NCBI GenBank assembly: GCA_028097785.1
Contig: JAOHFB010000031.1
Location: forward strand, 1-7,021
Length of the DNA stretch: 7,021 bases
Reading direction: 5' to 3'
Origin: Candidatus Pelagibacter sp.
GTDB lineage: Bacteria > Pseudomonadota > Alphaproteobacteria > Pelagibacterales > Pelagibacteraceae
Below the pieces are notes generated by a model that searched no databases, was not told where the DNA came from, and saw nothing but the letters and a program-made list of their open reading frames with translations. This document shows, piece by piece, positions 1 through 7,021 of the stretch. The position numbers and the translations under genes are program-made. The number at the start of each line of letters is the position of its first letter. Position 1 is the first letter of the stretch.

Positions 1-253
1 AAGACTTAATTTTCCAAAGCTTGGAATTATGAGACCTTCTTTTCTATTGGGTGATAGAAAAGAAAAGAGAGTAGGCGAGAAAATAGGAATTTTTGTATTT
101 AAATTATTGTCTCCTCTATTTTTAGGACCTCTAAAGAAAATGAAACCCATTCATTCAGCAACTGTCGCTAAAGCTATGATTAAGACTGCAAATGAAAACT
201 TGGAAAAAAATATTTTCGAGTCGAATGAAATAGCTGAATTAGTTTTAAACTAA
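1..253 (+). CDS. C-terminal part of an HTATIP2/FMP52-type NAD(P)-binding (atypical SDR) protein, 5' end outside the window
   Basis: The frame is open from the left edge (first full codon at base 2) to TAA at 251-253, giving 83 residues. The ATG at base 29 is probably internal, because coding-like sequence (LNFPKLGI) runs into it and the RPSFLLGDRKEKR block that follows is a mid-protein motif in this family. Further family-like segments are LLSPLFLGPLKK, PIHSATVAKAM and the FESNEI tail. This pattern (RPs-lLG-R-E-R-GE, then PL--GPLKK--PI, then TVA-AM) is what I associate with HTATIP2/FMP52-like NAD(P)H-binding oxidoreductases. The nucleotide-binding N-terminal half lies off the window, so neither cofactor nor substrate can be judged. 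The last 9 bp overlap the end of the convergent SDR gene. An alternative reading as a 74-residue standalone protein starting at base 29 is unlikely; I see no Shine-Dalgarno there. Confidence 0.75.
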   Translation, partial: RLNFPKLGIMRPSFLLGDRKEKRVGEKIGIFVFKLLSPLFLGPLKKMKPIHSATVAKAMIKTANENLEKNIFESNEIAELVLN

Positions 254-1267
254 TCCTAATCTTACAACAGATTTAGCAGTTTCAGATATACATCCTTTTG
301 CAGGATTAAATTTTAATCCCAATAATTCTTCAGCATAACTTGTGTCAGTTTGCATTGTGATCTCAAGGTCTGGAATCATTGTTTTTGCACTCGAGTCCAA
401 GTAGCTAAACAATTTAACCATAAAATTTGGAAGATGTTTTTTTGGAAGTTTTTTTGCATATTCTGGCATTGCTTCAGCCATTATTTGAGATAGCTCAATT
501 AGTGTTTTTACTTCTTTACCTACAATTAATCTTCGTCCACCAACATTATCATTGCCAATACAAGCAACGTGTGCTTTTGCTATATCTTTTACATCAGAAA
601 TTAAAACTCCCCACTTAGGTGCTGCAGGAAATTTGCCTTTTAGAAACTGTCTAACATATTCAATTGAAGTTCCTCCTTTTTTATCTAGTGCATCACCAAA
701 AACTCCCCCAGGACAAATAGTAGTAAACTTATTTTTTAATCCCTTGCTATTCATAAATTCCCAAGCAAGTCTTTCAGCTTTTGTTTTTGACAAAAAGTAG
801 TCAGTTACCCCTTCTTTCCAATTTTCATCTGTCCAATCATTTTCTCCAAATGTATAAGGGTTACTTCTGTTTGGTTTTCTAAACATTGCAACAATCGAAG
901 AAGTTTTAATTATCTGTTCTACATTTGCATTAATACCAGCCTTTAAAACTCTTAACGTTCCATCTACAGCAGGTGCCAATAAACTATCTCTATCATTTGA
1001 AACTTTGTAAGGAAAAGGTGAAGCAATATGCATTATATATTTACACCCTTGAGCAGCTTCATTCCATCCATCATCTTTTAAAAGGTCCAATTCAGCAAAT
1101 GACAGTTTTTCAGTTGATGCATATTTGCCAATAGTTTCTTTAGTTTGATTAATAAGTTCCTTATTTCTAACTGTTCCTAAAACTTCATATCCTGCATTTA
1201 ATAATTCTATTGCAGTATGTTTTGCTATCCATCCACTTATTCCAGTTAATAATACTTTATCTGCCAT
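245..1267 (-). CDS. Extended SDR, dihydroflavonol-4-reductase/GRE2-like NAD(P)H-dependent reductase or epimerase
   Basis: This is a complete 340-residue protein with a Rossmann N-terminus. The dinucleotide motif is TGISGWIA (residues 8-15, GxxGxxA form), followed by TVRN (32-35), whose Arg is usual in NADP-preferring members. The catalytic residues are visible: Ser123/Ser124 in KTSSIVA and Tyr157-x3-Lys161 in YFLSK. HIASPFP (80-86) and CPGGVFGD (185-192) are typical of the dihydroflavonol reductase-like extended SDRs, which reduce aldehydes or ketones or act on sugar-like substrates. The length is normal for the family. The true substrate cannot be read from sequence. The start is supported by AAGGG at 1276-1280, 8 nt before the ATG. 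The gene lies 42 bp after trxB on the same strand, with no terminator seen between them, so the two probably share a transcript. Its 3' end overlaps the convergent gene on the left by 9 bp. Confidence 0.88.
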   Translation of the reverse strand: MADKVLLTGISGWIAKHTAIELLNAGYEVLGTVRNKELINQTKETIGKYASTEKLSFAELDLLKDDGWNEAAQGCKYIMHIASPFPYKVSNDRDSLLAPAVDGTLRVLKAGINANVEQIIKTSSIVAMFRKPNRSNPYTFGENDWTDENWKEGVTDYFLSKTKAERLAWEFMNSKGLKNKFTTICPGGVFGDALDKKGGTSIEYVRQFLKGKFPAAPKWGVLISDVKDIAKAHVACIGNDNVGGRRLIVGKEVKTLIELSQIMAEAMPEYAKKLPKKHLPNFMVKLFSYLDSSAKTMIPDLEITMQTDTSYAEELLGLKFNPAKGCISETAKSVVRLGLV

Positions 1268-1275
1268 TATATTTA

Positions 1276-1280
1276 CCCTT
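1276..1280 (-). promoter_or_regulatory. Ribosome binding site of the extended SDR gene
   Basis: On the minus strand AAGGG is followed by an 8-nt spacer (TAAATATA) and the ATG at 1267-1265. This is the best-placed Shine-Dalgarno in the window and fixes the SDR start. The remainder of the 42-bp gap to trxB shows neither a stem-loop with a T run nor a convincing -35/-10 pair, consistent with read-through from trxB. Confidence 0.7.
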
Positions 1281-1309
1281 TTCGTTTGTAATTAGTTATC
1301 AATCTCGAA

Positions 1310-2254
1310 TTAGTGAGATAGGAATTTTTCGGCTTCTAATGCTGCCATACAGCCCATTCCCGCAGCTGTAACGGCTTGTCTAAAAGTTTTGTCTTTAACA
1401 TCACCTGCAGCATAAACTCCTGGGATATTAGTTTCAGTAGAATCTGGTTTAGTTACTAAATAACCTTCTTTATCCATATCCAACTGTTCTTTAAATAAAG
1501 TTGTTGCTGGATCATGGCCAATTGCAATAAATAAACCATCAATTTTTAATTCATCAATCTTATTAGTTTTTAGATTTTTAACCTTGATACCTGTAACGTT
1601 TTTGGGTTCACCATCTCCAATTACTTCATCGACAGCACTATCCCAAATGATTTCAATTTTCTTATTTTCCATTAATTTCTTTTGAAGCATTTTTTCAGCT
1701 CTTAATTCATCTCTCCTATGAATTAGCTTAACTTTTGATGCAAATTTTGTAAGAAACATTGCTTCTTCAACAGCAGCATTACCACCACCAACAACAGCAA
1801 CTTCTTTATCTTTAAAAAAGAAACCATCACATGTGGCACACGCAGAAACTCCAAAGCCTCTAAATTTTTGTTCAGATTCTAAATTTAACCATCTAGCTTG
1901 AGCGCCAGTTGATATAATTATACTATCTGCAGTATATTTTTGACCACTATCACCCACGGCTTCAAAAGGCTTAGATTTTAAATTCACTGAAGAGATATGA
2001 TCTTCAATCATTTCAGTTCCAACAGCTTTAGCTTGATCTCTCATTTGATCCATTAACCAAGGACCTTGAATTACATCAGCAAAACCAGGAAAATTTTCTA
2101 CATCTGTTGTTGTAGTTAATTGTCCACCAGGAGCTGATCCATAAACTAAAACAGGACTTAACATTGCTCGAGCAGCATAAACAGCGGCAGTGTATCCGGC
2201 TGGACCGGATCCAATTATTAACACTTTTGTGTGTTTTGTTGGATTATCACTCAT
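1310..2254 (-). CDS. trxB: Thioredoxin-disulfide reductase
   Basis: TrxB is a cytoplasmic FAD enzyme that passes electrons from NADPH to thioredoxin. The 314-residue protein is full length for the bacterial low-Mr type. The FAD-binding motif GSGPAG is at residues 15-20, with PGGQL at 42-46. The redox-active disulfide CATC is at 139-142 (Cys139 and Cys142), inside the NADPH domain as expected. The NADPH motif GGGNAA is at 156-161, and HRR at 179-181 matches the basic patch that binds the 2'-phosphate. The second FAD motif, YAAGDV (281-286), is followed by RQAVTAAGMG (292-301), which packs on the flavin. All key residues are intact. The ATG at 2254 gives the normal N-terminus (residues 1-10, then VLIIGSGPAG). 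No Shine-Dalgarno precedes it, so it may be translated from a leaderless or near-leaderless mRNA. It is divergent from the ELM1 gene and is the first gene of the probable trxB-SDR unit. Confidence 0.97.
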   Translation of the reverse strand: MSDNPTKHTKVLIIGSGPAGYTAAVYAARAMLSPVLVYGSAPGGQLTTTTDVENFPGFADVIQGPWLMDQMRDQAKAVGTEMIEDHISSVNLKSKPFEAVGDSGQKYTADSIIISTGAQARWLNLESEQKFRGFGVSACATCDGFFFKDKEVAVVGGGNAAVEEAMFLTKFASKVKLIHRRDELRAEKMLQKKLMENKKIEIIWDSAVDEVIGDGEPKNVTGIKVKNLKTNKIDELKIDGLFIAIGHDPATTLFKEQLDMDKEGYLVTKPDSTETNIPGVYAAGDVKDKTFRQAVTAAGMGCMAALEAEKFLSH

Positions 2255-2261
2255 ACAAAAG

Positions 2262-2269
2262 TTATATAA
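2262..2269. promoter_or_regulatory. Palindromic TTATATAA, possible shared -10 element of divergent promoters
   Basis: The 21-bp gap between the trxB and ELM1 start codons (2255-2275) contains the 8-bp palindrome TTATATAA, which reads TATATA on both strands at 2263-2268. Used as a -10 hexamer, it would place transcription starts about 1-3 nt before the trxB ATG and at or just before the ELM1 ATG. Neither strand shows a good -35 at 16-18 bp. The best + strand option, TTGGAT at 2239-2244 (18-bp spacing), matches the consensus only in TTG. The call rests on position and composition only; any AT-rich gap may hold such a string by chance. Confidence 0.3.
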
Positions 2270-2272
2270 GGA
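2268..2272 (+). promoter_or_regulatory. Close-spaced ribosome binding site of the ELM1-family gene
   Basis: AAGGA is followed by only 3 nt (TAA) and then the ATG at 2276. The spacing is shorter than the usual 5-9 nt, so the site may be weak. The TAA at 2273-2275 is in frame with the gene, so no upstream in-frame start is possible. The next ATG (codon 13) would remove the first beta strand of the protein. The site overlaps the possible -10 element, so it would be absent from the mRNA if that promoter is used. Confidence 0.45.
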
Positions 2273-2275
2273 TAA

Positions 2276-3220
2276 ATGGCAAAATTAAAAGGGATATTAT
2301 TGACCGAAGGTATGCATGGCATGATCAGTCAAGTAGAAGGTTTGGCTAAAGCCTTGGATATAGACTTTACACACCATAAGGTTGAACTAAATCATTTTTG
2401 GAAATTAATTCCTCCAAATCTTAGCCCAGTTTCACAGAGTGTTTTTAAAAAAATTAATCACGATGATTTTGATGTGATCATCTCATGTGGACGTAAAAGT
2501 GTTATTCCTTCAATTCACTTAAAGAATACAGCAAACAAAAAAGCATTTAATATTCACATTCAAGATCCAAAAGTAGATTTAAATCATTTTGATTTTATTG
2601 TTGCTCCAGAGCATGATGGAATAGAAGGTGACAATGTAATTAGCACAAAGGGCGCCATTCATTATCTTACTGAAAATGAGATTAGTGAAAATAAAGATTA
2701 TTTGAATTCATTTATTAAAAAAGACGAAAGAAGAATTTGGACTTTAATTATGGGTGGTCCAACAAAGTATTATGATTATTCAACAAAAAATATGAAACAT
2801 ATTTTTACATCTCTATACAAATTATTAAAAAAACATGATTTTCAATTAGTAGTAATTCCATCGATGAGAACACCAATTAATACCATTCATTATGCCAAAG
2901 AATTTTTTGGGGATAATCACACAATTATAATGGATGTTGATAAAAAAGCATATTTATCAGCTTTAGCAATTGCAGAAAATATTATAGTTACATGTGACTC
3001 AAGTTCAATGATTTCTGAAGCAGCTTTAACAGGAAAACCAATTTATATAGCTAGTATTTTACCTAAAAAAAATGACAAAAGATTTCAAAGATTTAGAAAT
3101 TTATTTAGAGAATTAAATATTACTCGAAATCTAGGTGAAGAAGTGGGAAATTGGAACTATCAAAAGCTAGATGAAACGAATAGAGTGGCAAGTATTATCA
3201 AACAAAAAATTAGTTCTTAA
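2276..3220 (+). CDS. ELM1-family (Mito_fiss_Elm1) GT-B-like protein of unknown substrate
   Basis: This is a 314-residue protein that I recognise as the bacterial ELM1 family, named after the plant mitochondrial fission factor ELM1. Its fold resembles GT-B glycosyltransferases, and its bacterial function is not established. Segments matching the family are GILLTEGMHGMISQVEGLAKAL near the N-terminus (residues 6-27), SCGRKSVIPSI (70-80), NIHIQDP (92-98), FDFIVAPEHD (105-114), IMGGPTKYY (158-166), VVIPSMRTP (192-200) and VTCDSSSMISEAALTGKP (238-255). The last resembles the nucleotide-sugar binding end of GT-B enzymes. No signal peptide or transmembrane segment is evident, so it is probably cytosolic or peripherally membrane bound. 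The start is fixed by an in-frame stop immediately before the ATG. Its stop overlaps the start of the following 2OG oxygenase gene (TAATG), implying translational coupling and perhaps a shared pathway. Confidence 0.85.
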   Translation: MAKLKGILLTEGMHGMISQVEGLAKALDIDFTHHKVELNHFWKLIPPNLSPVSQSVFKKINHDDFDVIISCGRKSVIPSIHLKNTANKKAFNIHIQDPKVDLNHFDFIVAPEHDGIEGDNVISTKGAIHYLTENEISENKDYLNSFIKKDERRIWTLIMGGPTKYYDYSTKNMKHIFTSLYKLLKKHDFQLVVIPSMRTPINTIHYAKEFFGDNHTIIMDVDKKAYLSALAIAENIIVTCDSSSMISEAALTGKPIYIASILPKKNDKRFQRFRNLFRELNITRNLGEEVGNWNYQKLDETNRVASIIKQKISS

Positions 3221-3885
3221 TGTCATTTTTAAATTCAATTCAAACTCAATCAAAGAAACATGATTTCCCATTTGATCATTGGGAATATTATAACGCACTT
3301 ACAGATGGAGCTATGGAGGAAATAATTAAAGCCGACATACCAGATGTGAGTAAGCACAATCTTAATTATGATGGAACTAGAGCAATCGATGGTGGTGCTG
3401 CAGAATTTAGAGAGGGTATAGTCTCTGGAGGTAAAGCAATTAAATTTAGATGTTTTGTGACCAAAGAAAATGAAAAACAATTTCCAAATCTAGTAAAATT
3501 TACCAAAGAACTTCAATCTAAAGAAGTTCATCAAACTATTTCAAAAATGATCAATAAAGATTTGTCTAATTCATATGTTAGAGTTGAAGTTATATGTGAT
3601 CGTGAAGGATTTTGGTTAAAGCCCCATTGTGATATCAAAGAAAAACTGATGTCAGGGTTAATTTTTGTAAATAATGCCAATGAATCTGAAGATCTTGGGA
3701 CAGACTTTTACAACGAAAAATTAGAAAAAGTAAAAACAGTTCCTTACAAAAATAACTATGGCTATATGTTTACTAGTGGGCCAAATACTTGGCATGGTAT
3801 GGAAAAGAAAACAATAGTTAAAGAGAGACGTTGCATTCAAGTAAATTATGTAACTTTTGAAACTGACTGGAAAGTAAATTCTTAA
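3220..3885 (+). CDS. 2-oxoglutarate/Fe(II)-dependent oxygenase (prolyl 4-hydroxylase-like fold), substrate unknown
   Basis: The 221-residue protein carries the facial triad of Fe(II)/2-oxoglutarate dioxygenases: HCD (His136 and Asp138, within [11 protein letters not shown]) and His192 (in NTWHGME). Arg203/Arg204, 11-12 residues after the distal His, is the likely 2-oxoglutarate carboxylate ligand. Beta strands typical of the double-stranded helix core flank these residues: YVRVEVICD (119-127), SGLIFVNN (145-152), YGYMFTSG (180-187) and CIQVNYVTF (205-213). The N-terminal 100 or so residues are mixed and may help bind substrate. No signal peptide is seen, so it should act in the cytoplasm. No Shine-Dalgarno is visible; the ATG overlaps the ELM1 TAA by one base, so ribosomes probably re-initiate. 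The substrate could be a small molecule, a sugar moiety or a protein. The stop lies within a TTAA shared with the carB stop. Confidence 0.82.
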   Translation: MSFLNSIQTQSKKHDFPFDHWEYYNALTDGAMEEIIKADIPDVSKHNLNYDGTRAIDGGAAEFREGIVSGGKAIKFRCFVTKENEKQFPNLVKFTKELQSKEVHQTISKMINKDLSNSYVRVEVICDREGFWLKPHCDIKEKLMSGLIFVNNANESEDLGTDFYNEKLEKVKTVPYKNNYGYMFTSGPNTWHGMEKKTIVKERRCIQVNYVTFETDWKVNS

Positions 3886-6800
3886 ATATCCTGAAGCGAA
3901 GTAACTTCTAATTTTTTAGTTTTTAGAGATTTGATAGCTTGCAAGCATGCTTGAGCAGTAGACATGTTTGTGCAATAGGGAACTTTATTCTTAAGTGTTG
4001 CTCTTCTAAGTGCTATTGCATCATTTAATCTATGTTCACTATTTCCTCCACCAGTATTAATTACTAGTGCAATTTTTTTAGAGTCTAAAATATCAACAAT
4101 GTGTGGAGATCCACTACTTACTTTATTTATAATCTTACACTTCATTCCATGCTTTTGAATATATTCTGCAGTTCCTCTTGTTGCACATAATGTGAAATTT
4201 AGCTTGATAAGTTCTTTGGCTAAATCTATTCCCTCATCTTTGTGAGAGTCTTTTAATGATACAAACGCTAGTCCCTGTTTTGGTAATGAGTTAGCTGCTG
4301 CAATTTGACTTTTAGCAAAAGCCATACCAAAGTCTTTATCAAATCCCATCACTTCACCAGTTGATTTCATTTCAGGTCCTAAAAGTAAATCACTGTTAGG
4401 AAATTTATTAAAAGGAAATACTGCTTCTTTAACAGCATACATACCTTTAGATTTATCTTTTAAATTAAACTTCGATAATTTTTCACCAGCCATAACTCTT
4501 GATGCTATTTTAGCAAGAGGCAAACCTTTTGCTTTAGATACGAATGGTACTGTTCTACTTGCTCTAGGGTTTACTTCGATTACATAAATCTCATCTTTTT
4601 TGATAGCAAATTGAATGTTCATGAAACCTTTAACTTTTAAAGCTAAAGCTAATTTTTTAGTTTGATTTTCTATTTCTTTAATTAAGAAAGGTTTAATTGA
4701 AACTGGAGGCAAACTACACGCAGAGTCTCCAGAGTGAATGCCGGCTTCTTCAATATGTTGCATAATGCCTGCTACATGAACTTGTTTTCCATCAGATATT
4801 GCATCAACATCCACTTCCATTGCATGATCGATAAATTTATCAATTAAAATTGGATTTTCTTCAGCTGCTTTAAAAGCTTCTTCAACAAAGTTTTTAAGCT
4901 GGCTTTTTTCGTGAACAATTTCCATTGCTCTTCCGCCTAACACATAAGAAGGTCTAACCATTAATGGTAAACCAATTTTTTCAGCTATTTTAATAGCTTC
5001 CTTATAGGTTTTAGCAATTCCACTTTCAGCTTGTTTTAACTTTAACTTGTTAAGTAGTTTTCTAAATCTATCTCTGTCTTCTGCTAAATCAATTGATGTA
5101 TATTGTGTTCCTAAAATTGGCAGCTTGTTATCATGTAAAAATTTAGCAAGCTTAATTGGAGTTTGACCACCAAACTGTGCAATAACACCAACTAAGTTTC
5201 CTTTTTCTTTTTCTTTTTTAATTATATTGAAGACGTATTCTTCTTTTAATGGCTCAAAATATAAACGGTCACTAGTATCATAATCTGTTGATACAGTTTC
5301 AGGATTACAGTTAACCATGATTGTCTCAAATCCTGCATCTTTCAATGAAAAACTAGCCTGACAACAACAATAATCAAATTCTATTCCTTGACCTATTCTA
5401 TTTGGTCCACCACCAAGTATAATAATTTTTTTTCTTGAAGATGGATCTGCTTCACATTCTGAATTAATTGAAAAATTACGCTGATATGTTGAATACATAT
5501 ATGGTGTGAATGATTTAAATTCAGCCGCACAAGTATCTACCTTCTTAAATACAGGTAATATTTTAAGAGCCATTCTTTTGCGTCTAACCACATCTTCAGA
5601 GGTTTTTGTTAGTTCTGATAATTTTTTATCAGAAAAACCAATTGATTTTATTCGGTTAAACTCATTAAAATCTTTTGGTAACCCTTTATTTTTAATTTTA
5701 GTTTCATTATCAACAATTTCCTTAATCTGTTCTAGAAACCATGGATCAATTTTTGATAAAGCAAAAATTCTCTTTAAATTGATTTTTTTTCTTACTGCCT
5801 CTGCAACGAGTAAAATTTTGTTCGGAATATTTTCTTTTAGTTTTTTCTCTATTTGATTTTTATTCAAGTTAAAAATTCTATCTAAACCTGAAAACCCAGT
5901 TTCAAGGGAAACCAATGCTTTTTGAAGTGACTCTTTAAAATTTCTTCCAATTGCCATTGCTTCACCAACAGATTTCATGGAAGTACCCAATGTTGCAGGA
6001 GAAGTTGAAAACTTTTCAAATGTAAATCTTGGAATTTTAGTTACAACATAATCAATGCTTGGTTCAAATGATGCGGGAGTTACTTTTGTAATTTCATTTT
6101 TTAACTCATCTAAAGTGTAGCCTACAGCAAGTTTGGCTGCAACTTTTGCAATTGGAAAGCCCGTTGCTTTTGATGCAAGCGCTGATGAACGAGATACTCT
6201 TGGATTCATTTCAATTACAACCATTCGTCCATTTTTAGGATTAATTGCGAACTGAACATTTGATCCACCTGTTTCAACTCCAATTTTTCTAAGACATGCT
6301 ATCGATGCATTTCTCATAACTTGATATTCTTTATCAGTTAATGTTAGAGCAGGGGCAACAGTAACTGAGTCCCCAGTATGAATTCCCATTGGATCAATAT
6401 TTTCAATAGAACAGATAATGATACAGTTGTCTTTTTTATCTCTTACAACTTCCATCTCAAATTCTTTCCATCCCTCTAAACATTCTTCAACTAGAACTTG
6501 GCTTACCGGAGACTCGTGTAATCCACTTTTAATAATTTTAAGATAATCTTTTTTATTTTTAGCAATACCACCTCCAAGACCGCCCAAAGTAAATGCAGGT
6601 CTTATGATTGCTGGTAATCCAATTTTCTTTAAAACTTTAGATGCTTGATTAATATTATTTACGATCTCAGATTTAGGTAAATCTAAACCAATATCGATCA
6701 TATTTTTTCTGAATTTTTTTCTATCTTCCGCATTTGAGATAGCTTTAGAGTTGGCTCCAATTAATTCTATTTTGTATTTTTTAAGAATTCCTTTTTTCTC

Positions 6801-7021
6801 AGCCTCCATTGCAAGATTAAGAGCTGTTTGGCCACCCATAGTTGGAAGAATTGCATCTGGTTTTTCTTTTTTAAGAATTTTTTCCAAAACTTCTAAAGTA
6901 ATAGGTTCAATATAAGTTTTATCTGCAACATCAGGGTCAGTCATTATGGTTGCTGGATTTGAGTTAATTAATATAACTTTATAACCCTCATCTCTTAAAG
7001 CTTTACAAGCTTGTGTTCCTG
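3882..7021 (-). CDS. carB: Carbamoyl-phosphate synthase large subunit, 5' end outside the window
   Basis: CarB makes carbamoyl phosphate from bicarbonate, two ATP and ammonia supplied by the CarA glutaminase, feeding pyrimidine and arginine synthesis. The window holds 1045 residues. About 29 N-terminal residues are missing, judged from E. coli CarB. The ATG at 6944 is internal, since the frame stays open to the edge and encodes [13 protein letters not shown] and then NSNPATIM, as in E. coli. Numbering from Met 6944 as 1, the carboxyphosphate domain has Arg75, Arg115, Glu161, His189, Gln231, Glu245, Asn247 and Arg249, aligning with E. coli Arg129, Arg169, Glu215, His243, Gln285, Glu299, Asn301 and Arg303. 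The carbamoyl-phosphate domain (about 505-870) has [14 protein letters not shown] and Glu790/Asn792/Arg794. A C-terminal MGS-like allosteric domain (about 890-1020) keeps ATRGT, NKV and VINT of the UMP site. A short insert around 488-496 relative to E. coli looks alphaproteobacterial. Nothing suggests damage. Confidence 0.98.
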   Translation of the reverse strand, partial: GTQACKALRDEGYKVILINSNPATIMTDPDVADKTYIEPITLEVLEKILKKEKPDAILPTMGGQTALNLAMEAEKKGILKKYKIELIGANSKAISNAEDRKKFRKNMIDIGLDLPKSEIVNNINQASKVLKKIGLPAIIRPAFTLGGLGGGIAKNKKDYLKIIKSGLHESPVSQVLVEECLEGWKEFEMEVVRDKKDNCIIICSIENIDPMGIHTGDSVTVAPALTLTDKEYQVMRNASIACLRKIGVETGGSNVQFAINPKNGRMVVIEMNPRVSRSSALASKATGFPIAKVAAKLAVGYTLDELKNEITKVTPASFEPSIDYVVTKIPRFTFEKFSTSPATLGTSMKSVGEAMAIGRNFKESLQKALVSLETGFSGLDRIFNLNKNQIEKKLKENIPNKILLVAEAVRKKINLKRIFALSKIDPWFLEQIKEIVDNETKIKNKGLPKDFNEFNRIKSIGFSDKKLSELTKTSEDVVRRKRMALKILPVFKKVDTCAAEFKSFTPYMYSTYQRNFSINSECEADPSSRKKIIILGGGPNRIGQGIEFDYCCCQASFSLKDAGFETIMVNCNPETVSTDYDTSDRLYFEPLKEEYVFNIIKKEKEKGNLVGVIAQFGGQTPIKLAKFLHDNKLPILGTQYTSIDLAEDRDRFRKLLNKLKLKQAESGIAKTYKEAIKIAEKIGLPLMVRPSYVLGGRAMEIVHEKSQLKNFVEEAFKAAEENPILIDKFIDHAMEVDVDAISDGKQVHVAGIMQHIEEAGIHSGDSACSLPPVSIKPFLIKEIENQTKKLALALKVKGFMNIQFAIKKDEIYVIEVNPRASRTVPFVSKAKGLPLAKIASRVMAGEKLSKFNLKDKSKGMYAVKEAVFPFNKFPNSDLLLGPEMKSTGEVMGFDKDFGMAFAKSQIAAANSLPKQGLAFVSLKDSHKDEGIDLAKELIKLNFTLCATRGTAEYIQKHGMKCKIINKVSSGSPHIVDILDSKKIALVINTGGGNSEHRLNDAIALRRATLKNKVPYCTNMSTAQACLQAIKSLKTKKLEVTSLQDI

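Noticed and set aside
427..800. Two overlapping + strand open frames of 63 and 82 codons antisense to the SDR gene
   Set aside because: Both are shadows of a convincing SDR coding sequence. I see no family motif in them.
2164..2349. 61-codon + strand frame crossing the trxB/ELM1 junction
   Set aside because: It overlaps both well supported starts in other frames and resembles no protein known to me.
3250..3480. 76-codon minus-strand open frame opposite the 2OG oxygenase N-terminal region
   Set aside because: It is antisense to a gene with an intact active-site motif, and its Cys/Phe/Ile-rich translation looks like a reverse-strand artefact.
3893..3917. Possible intrinsic terminator on + (GAAG-TAA-CTTC followed by a T-rich stretch)
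   Set aside because: The stem is only 4-5 bp with little G+C, and the sequence encodes the CarB C-terminus, so it is mentioned only as a weak candidate in the convergent-junction finding.
5506..5856. 116-codon open frame on + antisense to the middle of carB, with hydrophobic-looking translation
   Set aside because: It lies wholly inside well conserved carB. Its hydrophobicity comes from reading the complement of Lys-rich codons, and it has no family resemblance.
6942..6944. ATG as the true carB start
   Set aside because: The frame remains open to the window edge and the 25 upstream codons match conserved CarB sequence ([18 protein letters not shown]), so this Met is internal.

Overview
The window is a compact, AT-rich piece of a bacterial chromosome, roughly one third G+C by eye. 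The protein sequences look alphaproteobacterial. CarB has a short insert in its central linker that, as I recall, is typical of alphaproteobacterial CarB, and one gene encodes an ELM1-family protein, common in that class. Low G+C and almost no spacer DNA point to a streamlined marine lineage such as SAR11/Pelagibacterales. That placement is inference, not a database result.

Six protein genes fill about 99% of the window, with only two non-coding gaps (42 bp and 21 bp). From left to right: (1) the 3' end of an HTATIP2/FMP52-type NAD(P)-binding protein on +, cut by the left edge; (2) an extended SDR of the dihydroflavonol-reductase/GRE2 type on -; (3) trxB, thioredoxin reductase, on -, just upstream of the SDR and probably co-transcribed with it; (4) an ELM1-family protein on +, divergent from trxB; (5) a small 2-oxoglutarate/Fe(II) oxygenase on +, whose start overlaps the ELM1 stop by one base; (6) carB, the large subunit of carbamoyl-phosphate synthetase, on -, cut by the right edge and lacking about 29 N-terminal residues.

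The layout is a series of tight junctions. Both convergent junctions (1/2 and 5/6) overlap, by 9 and 4 bp, leaving no room for conventional terminators. The divergent trxB/ELM1 junction is 21 bp and contains a palindromic TTATATAA that could be a -10 element in both directions. No RNA genes, mobile elements, CRISPR arrays or long repeats were found.

Most genes are housekeeping: thiol redox (trxB) and arginine/pyrimidine precursor supply (carB). The least understood part is the coupled ELM1/oxygenase pair, which may be a two-protein module of unknown substrate. I see no clear sign of a wholly new system; that pair is the best candidate for follow-up.
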